Source of the DNA: Denticeps clupeoides
Lineage: Eukaryota; Chordata; Actinopteri; Clupeiformes; Denticipitidae
Reading direction: 5' to 3'
Assembly: GCF_900700375.1 (NCBI RefSeq)
Contig: NW_021629815.1
Span: forward strand, 186,001-250,000
Length of the DNA stretch: 64,000 nucleotides
The notes under the pieces were generated by a model. The model was not told the DNA's origin. It saw nothing but the letters and a program-made list of their open reading frames with translations, and did not search any database. The translations under genes and the position numbers were made by a program. This document shows positions 57,591 through 64,000 of this stretch, one piece after another (within the stretch, counting starts at the first letter, position 1; the number at the start of each line of letters is the position of its first letter).

Positions 57591-57787
57591 TTTTACATTT
57601 ACATTTACAGCATTTATCAGACGCCCTTATCCAGAGCGACTTACAATCAGTAGTTACAGGGACAGTCTCCCTGGAGCAACTTAGGGTTAAGTGTCTTGCT
57701 CAGGGACACAATGGTAGTAAGTGGGATTTGAACCTGGGTCTTCTGGTTCATAGGCGAGTGTGTTACCCACTAGGCTACTACCAGCCT
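57591..57787 (-). mobile_element. tRNA-derived SINE, copy 3 (independent, opposite orientation)
   Basis: Same family as the copies at 47397 and 55408 but minus strand, at a different place in the unit (between AAGAGAA and TAGCTTTC), and with several substitutions, for example GGGATTTGAACCTGGG where the others have the complement of GGGTTCGAATCCC. No clear target repeat. Confidence 0.85.
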
Positions 57788-58242
57788 TAGCTTTCATATT
57801 AGTGAACTGGACATCCTGAATGTGAACTTTGAATTCCATACAATCTCACTATAGAAGAGTAAAATGCTTAGACAAATATTATGAGCATTGTTAAAACCAG
57901 AAACTTGTTTTTTTCTCAATCAGTTTCAAACTATATGGTAGGATTAAAAATGTATAAGTGAGAACATCATTGGAATTCATTTTTCAGATCACCTGAGATT
58001 TGATCTTGAATTAATGGCAACATAACATTCAAGCCACATATGAATGAGTGGATTACATATTTTGCTTAAGCTTGAAACAATAAGCATGAACACAAGTTCT
58101 CACTGAGGCTTGAACTGTGATCAATGGATTTAGAGTGCTGATTGTTAAACGTTAAACCATGGAGCCCACAATAAACAACTTCTTACAGCTTTGAATTGCA
58201 AAACACATGCATTTAAATAAACTGCTTTTTGACATTAAGTTA

Positions 58243-58314
58243 AGGTCCCACCGAGATTTGAACTCGGATCGCTGGATTCAAAGTCCAGCGTGCTAACCAT
58301 TACACCATGGAACC
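58243..58314 (-). tRNA. tRNA-Gln(TTG), copy 19
   Basis: Identical to the reference tRNA-Gln. Confidence 0.95.
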
Positions 58315-59018
58315 TAACCCTTAAACAGGCAAGTGATTGTCATTGTGATAAACTGCAGAAAAAACCTGGAGCACACAATGAAATGAGTTCTCTGGGTTTA
58401 ACCCATCACCCTTAGTGAGTGTTGGGCAGCCATGAAAGGCTTCCGGTGAGCAGACGGTACCTTGAAGTTGCACATTGGTGGTGAACCTAGACTGAATGTC
58501 TTCTTACAGCTGTGAATTGCATCAAATGGCTGCTGAACATGCTGGGAACACAAGCATGTCTAGCATACATTTCTTGCTTAAGCGTCCAACAACAAACTTC
58601 AGGGTAAGGCCACACTGAGTTTTGAACTCAGGTCATTAGATTCAGAGTGCTAACCATCGCATCATGGAACCCCATGACGTTTTTACTTAATGAGGTGACT
58701 TACCATTTCACCAACAAGAAGACCAGCTCAGTAAGAAAATCCAAACCACAGCCAGGCCCGTTCACAAGTATGTGAACAGGCTTTGAACCGGAACAAGGAG
58801 ATCCCATTGGCTTAAAGGGCAGAATCCCTAAGCACGTAGACGTCAAAAACAAAGACGAGACAAAAGTGCAACTGTTAAGCTATTAATTCTTTTAGAAAGG
58901 CGTTCATTTAAACATATTAGTTGCTGATAGATGCAAAGTTAGTGAAACAGCATAAGTGAATGATTCCAAGAGGCATCAGTGGCTCATTTTTAGTTAATGA
59001 AAAAGTAGTTCCCTTTTC

Positions 59019-59100
59019 CGCTGCGAGCAGGGTTTGAACCTGCGCAGGGAGACCCCATTGGATTTCTAGTCCAACGCCTTAACCACTCGGCCATCGCAGC
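59019..59100 (-). tRNA. tRNA-Ser(AGA), copy 20 (anticodon shifted, fold intact)
   Basis: Loop CTAGAAA, anticodon AGA. Unlike copy 5, the acceptor 3' strand is the normal TCGCAGC, so the whole cloverleaf pairs. This is the best candidate for a working AGA gene in the array. Confidence 0.93.
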
Positions 59101-59817
59101 TTTTAAATAAAGAAAAAAAAAGCAACTCTGTGAGAAGGGGCTTGAATTTGCATCAGGAGACCGTCTTGAAGTCAATCATCTGATTGAGACATTTCTTGGC
59201 ATTTTAATGACTGCCATTCAATTGGTGAAGAGGGCAGTTCCTACACACACTGCAAGCAGTGATCAAGCATGTGCAAGAAGAGACCATTGATTATCAAATC
59301 CAACACCTTAACCACTCTGCCATTGCAACTAAATAGTGCTCGTGATTGTTTAAAAAAGAGAATAGCTTTCATATTAGTGAACTGGACATCCTGAATGTGA
59401 ACTTTGAATTCCATACAATCTCACTATAGAAGAGTAAAATGCTTAGACAAATATTATGAGCATTGTTAAAACCAGAAACTTGTTTTTTTCTCAATCAGTT
59501 TCAAACTATATGGTAGGATTAAAAATGTATAAGTGAGAACATCATTGGAATTCATTTTTCAGATCACCTGAGATTTGATCTTGAATTAATGGCAACATAA
59601 CATTCAAGCCACATATGAATGAGTGGATTACATATTTTGCTTAAGCTTGAAACAATAAGCATGAACACAAGTTCTCACTGAGGCTTGAACTGTGATCAAT
59701 GGATTTAGAGTGCTGATTGTTAAACGTTAAACCATGGAGCCCACAATAAACATCTTCTTACAGCTTTGAATTGCAAAACACATGCATTTAAATAAACTGC
59801 TTTTTGACATTAAGTTA

Positions 59818-59889
59818 AGATCCCACCGAGATTTGAACTCGGATCGCTGGATTCAAAGTCCAGCGTGCTAACCATTACACCATGGAACC
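59818..59889 (-). tRNA. tRNA-Gln(TTG), copy 20
   Basis: One acceptor change (AGATCCC on plus; G-C to G-U), shared with copy 5. Confidence 0.93.
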
Positions 59890-60609
59890 TACCACTTAAG
59901 CAGGCAAGTGATTGTCATTGTGATAAACTGCAGAAAAAACCTGGAGCACACAATGAAATGAGTCCTCTGGGTTTAACCCATCACCCTTAGTGAGTGTTGG
60001 GCAGCCATGAAAGGCTTCCGGTGAGCAGACGGTACCTTGAAGTTGCACATTGGTGGTGAACCTAGACTGAATGTCTTCTTACAGCTGTGAATTGCATCAA
60101 ATGGCTGCTGAACATGCTGGGAACACAAGCATGTCTAGCATACATTTCTTGCTTAAGCGTCCAACAACAAACTTCAGGGTAAGGCCACACTGAGTTTTGA
60201 ACTCAGGTCATTAGATTCAGAGTGCTAACCATCGCAGCATGGAACCCCATGACGTTTTTACTTAATGAGGTGACTTACTATTTCACCAACAAGAAGACCA
60301 GCTCAGTAAGAAAATCCAAACCACAGCCAGGCTTTTTCCATGAATTCAAGAAGAACAAGTATGTGAACGGGCTTTGAACCGGAACAAGGAGATCCCATTG
60401 GCTTAAAGGGCAGACTCCCTAAGCACGTAGACGTCAAAAACAAAGACGAGACAAAAGTGCAACTGTTAAGCTATTAATTCTTTTAGAAAGGCGTTCATTT
60501 AAACATATTAGTGGCTGATACATGCAAAGTTAGTGAAACAACATAAGTGAATGATTCCAAGAGGCATCAGTGGCTCATTTTTAGTTAATGAAAAAGTAGT
60601 TCCCTTTTC

Positions 60610-60691
60610 CGCTGCGAGCAGGGTTTGAACCTGCGCAGGGAGACCCCATTGGATTTCGAGTCCAACGCCTTAACCACTCGGCCATCGCAGC
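60610..60691 (-). tRNA. tRNA-Ser(CGA), copy 21
   Basis: Matches the reference tRNA-Ser. Confidence 0.95.
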
Positions 60692-61408
60692 TTTTAAATA
60701 AAGAAAAAAAAAGCAACTCTGTGAGAAGGGGCTTGAATTTGCATCAGGAGACCCTCTTGAAGTCAATCATCTGATTGAGACATTTCTTGGCATTTTAATG
60801 ACTGCCATTCAATTGGTGAAGAGGGCAGTTCCTACAAACACTGCAAGCAGTGATCAAGCATGTGCAAGAAGAGACCATTGATAATCAAATCCAACACCTT
60901 AACCACTCTGCCATTGCAACTAAATAGTGCTCGTGATTGTTTAAAAAAGAGAATAGCTTTCATATTAGTGAACTGGACATCCTGAATGTGAACTTTGAAT
61001 TCCATACAATCTCACTATAGAAGAGTAAAATGCTTAGACAAATATTATGAGCATTGTTAAAACCAGAAACTTGTTTTTTTCTCAATCAGTTTCAAACTAT
61101 ATGGTAGGATTAAAAATGTATAAGTGAGAACATCATTGGAATTAATTTTTCAGATCACCTGAGATTTGATCTTGAAGTAATGGCAACATAACATTCAAGC
61201 CACATATGAATGAGTGGATTACATATTTTGCTTAAGCTTGAAACAATAAGCATGAACACAAGTTCTCACTGAGGCTTGAACTGTGATCAATGGATTTAGA
61301 GTGCTGATTGTTAAACGTTAAACCATGGAGCCCACAATAAACATCTTCTTACAGCTTTGAATTGCAAAACACATGCATTTAAATAAACTGCTTTTTGACA
61401 TTAAGTTA

Positions 61409-61480
61409 AGGTCCCACCGAGATTTGAACTCGGATCGCTGGATTCAAAGTCCAGCGTGCTAACCATTACACCATGGAACC
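61409..61480 (-). tRNA. tRNA-Gln(TTG), copy 21
   Basis: Identical to the reference tRNA-Gln; the last good Gln copy before the array ends. Confidence 0.95.
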
Positions 61481-61921
61481 AACCCCTTAAGCAGGCAAGT
61501 GATTGTCATTGTGATAAACTGCAGAAAAAACCTGGAGCACACAATGAAATGAGTCCTCTGGGTTTAACCCATCACCCTTAGTGAGTGTTGGGCAGCCATG
61601 AAAGGCTTCCGGTGAGCAGACGGTACCTTGAAGTTGCACATTGGTGGTGAACCTAGACTGAATGTCTTCTTACAGCTGTGAATTGCATCAAATGGCTGCT
61701 GAACATGCTGGGAACACAAGCATGTCTAGCATACATTTCTTGCTTAAGCGTCCAACAACAAACTTCAGGGTAAGGCCACACTGAGTTTTGAACTCAGGTC
61801 ATTAGATTCAGAGTGCTAACCATCGCAGCATGGAACCCCATGACGTTTTTACTTAATGAGGTGACTTACCATTTCACCATCAAGAAGACCAGCTCAGTAA
61901 GAAAATCCAAAGCACAGCCAG

Positions 61922-61947
61922 GCCCGTTCACAAGTATGTGAACGGGC
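61922..61947. repeat. Perfect inverted repeat in a tRNA-Ser relic
   Basis: Arms GCCCGTTCACA and TGTGAACGGGC (11 bp) around AGTA. It replaces the longer flank GCTTTTTCCATGAATTC... seen in most units. The units near 22204 and 58758 have the same structure with one mismatch. Confidence 0.85.
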
Positions 61948-62184
61948 TTTGAACCGGAACAAGGAGATCCCATTGGCTTAAAGGGCAGACTCCCTAAGCA
62001 CGTAGACGTCAAAAACAAAGACGAGACAAAAGTGCAACTGTTAAGCTATTAATTCTTTTAGAAAGGCGTTCATTTAAACATATTAGTGGCTGATACATGC
62101 AAAGTTAGTGAAACAGCATAAGTGAATGATTCCAAGAGGCATCAGTGGCTCATTTTTAGTTAATGAAAAAGTAGTTCCCTTTTC

Positions 62185-62266
62185 CGCTGCGAGCAGGGTT
62201 TGAACCTGCGCAGGGAGACCACATTGGATTTCGAGTCCAACGCCTTAACCACTCGGCCATCGCAGC
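62185..62266 (-). tRNA. tRNA-Ser(CGA), copy 22
   Basis: One variable-arm change (AGACCACATTGG on plus). The unit is cut off 328 bp later by the 5S array, before its Gln gene. Confidence 0.92.
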
Positions 62267-62594
62267 TTTTAAATAAAGAAAAAAAAGCAACTCTGTGAGA
62301 AGGGGCTTGAATTTGCATCAGGAGACCGTCTTGAAGTCAATCATCTGATTGAGACATTTCTTGGCATTTTAATGACTGCCATTCAATTGGTGAAGAGGGC
62401 AGTTCCTACAAACACTGCAAGCAGTGATAATCAAATCCAACACCTCAACCACTCTGCCATTGCAACTAAATAGTGCTCGTGATTGTTTAAAAAAGAGAAT
62501 AGCTTTCATATTAGTGAACTGGACATCCTGAATGTGAACTTTGAATTCCATACAATCTCACTATAGAAGAGTAAAATGCTTAGACAAATATTAT

Positions 62595-62714
62595 GTGTAC
62601 AGACAAACCAGCTGAAGAATGCCCAATGTTGTCTGATCTCAGAAGCTAAGAAGGCTTGGGCCTGGTTAGTACTTGGATGGGAGACTACCTGGGAATACCA
62701 GGTGCTGTAAGCTT
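62595..62714 (+). rRNA. 5S rRNA gene variant, copy 1
   Basis: Starts GTGTACAGACAAACCAGC and ends GGTGCTGTAAGCTT. The 3' two thirds are good 5S: GAAGCTAAGAAGG, GGGCCTGGTTAGTACTTGG and ATGGGAGAC. The first ~35 nt diverge from normal 5S (GCTTACGGCCATACC), with a mismatch in helix I, and the terminal T-run is only three T. Whether it is a variant gene or a pseudogene is open. The first base abuts tRNA-array DNA directly. Confidence 0.75.
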
Positions 62715-62872
62715 TAACTATTGAAAAACTTTTAAAATGAAAGTATTTACATGGCTTTGTTGCTTTTTTTGCCTTTTCTCCATCATAATTTGACAGTAAA
62801 GCGGGAGTTTTCACTCTTTGATATGTGTTTAAGCCCCTTTGCTTTAAAGTTCAAGATTTTCAAGCAGAGTTT

Positions 62873-62992
62873 GTGTACGGACAAACTAGCTGAAGAATGC
62901 CCAATCTTGTCTTATCTCAGAAGCTAAGAAGGCTTGGGCCTGGTTAGTACTTGGATGGGAGACTACCTGGGAATACCAGGTGCTGTAAGCTT
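62873..62992 (+). rRNA. 5S rRNA gene variant, copy 2
   Basis: Starts GTGTACGGACAAACTAGC; has CTTGTCTTATCTC where the others have CTTGTCTGATCTC. Confidence 0.75.
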
Positions 62993-63152
62993 TAACTATT
63001 GAAAAACTTTTAAAATGAAAGTATTTACATGGCTTTGTTAGCTTTTTTTGCCTTTTCTCCATCATAATTTGACAGTAAAGCGGGAGTTTTCGCACTTTAT
63101 AATGTTTTCTAAGCCCTTTTGGTTTAAAGTTCAAGATTTTCAAGCAAAGTTT

Positions 63153-63272
63153 GCGTACGGACAAACCAGCTAAAGAATGCCCAATCTTGTCTGATCTCAG
63201 AAGCTAAGAAGGCTTGGGCCTGGTTAGTACTTGGATGGGAGACTACCTGGGAATACCAAGTGCTGTAAGCTT
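63153..63272 (+). rRNA. 5S rRNA gene variant, copy 3
   Basis: Starts GCGTACGGACAAACC; ends with ATACCAAGTGCTGTAAGC. The palindrome begins 9 nt after it. Confidence 0.75.
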
Positions 63273-63280
63273 TAACTATT

Positions 63281-63409
63281 GTCAAATTATGATGGAGAAA
63301 AGGCAAAAAAGCTAACAAAGCCATGTAAATACTTTTATTTTAAATGTTAAAATAAAAGTATTTACATGGCTTTGTTAGCTTTTTTGCCTTTTCTCCATCA
63401 TAATTTGAC
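63281..63409. repeat. Perfect 63-bp-arm palindrome in a 5S spacer
   Basis: Left arm 63281-63343 (starts GTCAAATTATGATGG), spacer ATG, right arm 63347-63409 (ends CCATCATAATTTGAC). I find no mismatch by eye. The right arm is the ordinary spacer of the array; the left arm is an inverted copy of it, which makes this unit ~55 bp longer than its neighbours. Confidence 0.93.
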
Positions 63410-63487
63410 AGTAAAGCGGGAGTTTTCACACTTTATAATGTTTTCAAAGCCCTTTTGTTTAAAGTCCAAGATTTTCAAGCAGAGTTT

Positions 63488-63607
63488 GCTTACAGACATG
63501 CCAGCTGAAGATTGCCCAATCTTGTCTGATCTCAGAAGCTAAGAAGGCTTGGGCCTAGTTAGTACTTGGATGGGAGACTACCTGGGAATACCAGGTGCTG
63601 TAAGCTT
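63488..63607 (+). rRNA. 5S rRNA gene variant, copy 4
   Basis: Starts GCTTACAGACATGCCAGC, the 5' end closest to normal 5S, so helix I pairs best here. One change in the box C area (GCCTAGTTAG). Confidence 0.75.
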
Positions 63608-63767
63608 TAACTATTGAAAAACTTTTAAAATAAAAGTATTTACATGGCTTTGTTAGCTTTTTTTGCCTTTTCTCCATCATATTTTGACAGTAAAGCGGGA
63701 GTTTTCGCACATTATCATGTTTTCAAAGCCCTTTTGGTTTAAAGTTCAAGATTTTCAAGCAGAGTTT

Positions 63768-63887
63768 GTGTACAGACAAACCAGCTGAAGAATGCCCAAT
63801 GTTGTCTGATCTCAGAAGCTAAGAAGGCTTGGGCCTGGTTAGTACTTGGATGGGAGACTACCCGGGAATACCAGGTGCTGTAAGCTT
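63768..63887 (+). rRNA. 5S rRNA gene variant, copy 5
   Basis: Almost the same as copy 1 (GTGTACAGAC start, CCAATGTTG), with one change CCCGGGAA; the spacer after it (CACTCTTTGATATGT) also matches that after copy 1. Confidence 0.75.
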
Positions 63888-64000
63888 TAACTATTGAAAA
63901 ACTTTTAAAATGAAAGTATTTACATGGCTATGTTAGCTTTTTTTGCCTTTTCTCCATCATAATTTGACAGTAAAGCGGGAGTTTTCACTCTTTGATATGT

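Larger units (their letters stand above)
15813..62594 (-). repeat. Tandem array of ~1.58 kb tRNA-Ser/tRNA-Gln units (22 copies)
   Basis: Each unit holds, in plus-strand order: good tRNA-Ser, two eroded tRNA-Ser, one weak and one clear eroded tRNA-Gln, good tRNA-Gln, one weak and one clear eroded tRNA-Gln, and an eroded tRNA-Ser 3' half. All read on the minus strand. Simple unit spacing is 1575-1591 bp (for example Gln copies at 18530, 20109, 21689, 23264). The spread is largely a 12-bp indel (CCCTAAGCACGT or similar, present near 22270, 36309, 47281, 55290, 57082, 58826, 60414 and 61988). Four units are longer by a LINE and three by a SINE. The 300-bp stretches between the RNA genes contain nothing else I can name; the repeated 60-90 residue open frames there are antisense to the tRNAs. 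Confidence 0.95.
62595..64000 (+). repeat. Tandem array of divergent 5S rRNA units (~280 bp)
   Basis: 5S starts at 62595, 62873, 63153, 63488 and 63768 (spacings 278, 280, 335, 280). The ~160-bp spacer holds AAAGTATTTACATGGC, GCCTTTTCTCCATCATA, AGCGGGAGTTTTC and AAGATTTTCAAGC in each unit, and its reverse complement resembles both spacer pieces of the U2/5S units. The array runs off the window. Confidence 0.92.

Noticed and set aside
16052-62551. Repeated 60-85 codon open frames in the tRNA array.
   Set aside because: They run through or antisense to tRNA genes and relics, and change with each small indel.
15813-62594. CRISPR-like or satellite array.
   Set aside because: Units are 1.58 kb with tRNA genes and no short repeat-spacer pattern; the genome is eukaryotic.
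62595-64000. 5S-derived SINEs (SINE3-like).
   Set aside because: The copies are in regular tandem with a shared spacer, without a SINE body, tail or target repeats; this is a 5S array.

Overview
The window is a multicopy RNA-gene locus from a vertebrate, most likely a teleost fish. The signs are an L2-type LINE with an (ATCTA)n tail, a fish-type tRNA-derived SINE with an (AAATGT)n tail, a Tx1-clade retrotransposon sitting in a U2 snRNA gene, and U2, 5S and tRNA genes in tandem. I cannot name the species. No host protein-coding gene is visible. The only protein frames I believe belong to retrotransposons. The many recurrent 60-160 residue open frames elsewhere are by-products of near-identical noncoding repeats.

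Layout. (1) 1-2673, minus strand: the 5' part of a non-LTR retrotransposon (ORF1 with three CCHC knuckles, then the APE endonuclease start of ORF2), inserted after nucleotide 30 of a U2 snRNA gene. It resembles the known U2-targeted Keno elements of the Tx1 clade. (2) 2674-15799: about 12.7 copies of a ~1.02 kb unit, each with one U2 snRNA gene, a U2 upstream region, an A-run and one 5S rRNA-like gene, all on the minus strand. (3) 15800-15812: assembly gap. (4) 15813-62594: 22 copies of a ~1.58 kb unit, each with one good tRNA-Ser (CGA, twice AGA), one good tRNA-Gln (TTG) and about seven eroded tRNA-Ser and tRNA-Gln relics, all minus strand. Four units carry the same ~3.06 kb L2-type LINE at the same base, two carry the same SINE, and one carries an independent SINE in the other orientation. 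(5) 62595-64000: a tandem array of five divergent 5S genes on the plus strand, period ~280 bp, with a perfect 63-bp-arm palindrome in one spacer.

How the parts relate. The 5S-only array and the 5S part of the U2 units share spacer sequence. The U2 cassette splits that spacer, so the composite unit looks like a U2 cassette inserted into a 5S repeat and then amplified. The tRNA array shows higher-order structure: LINE-bearing blocks recur at 7.8, 7.8 and 9.6 kb with shared diagnostic variants, so the LINEs were copied by unequal exchange and did not insert four times. Products are spliceosomal U2 (Pol II type) and 5S and tRNAs (Pol III); several individual copies carry changes that should harm function.

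Indels are concentrated in the units next to the gap (about 14.7-18.7 kb), so single-copy frameshift-type differences there may be assembly error.
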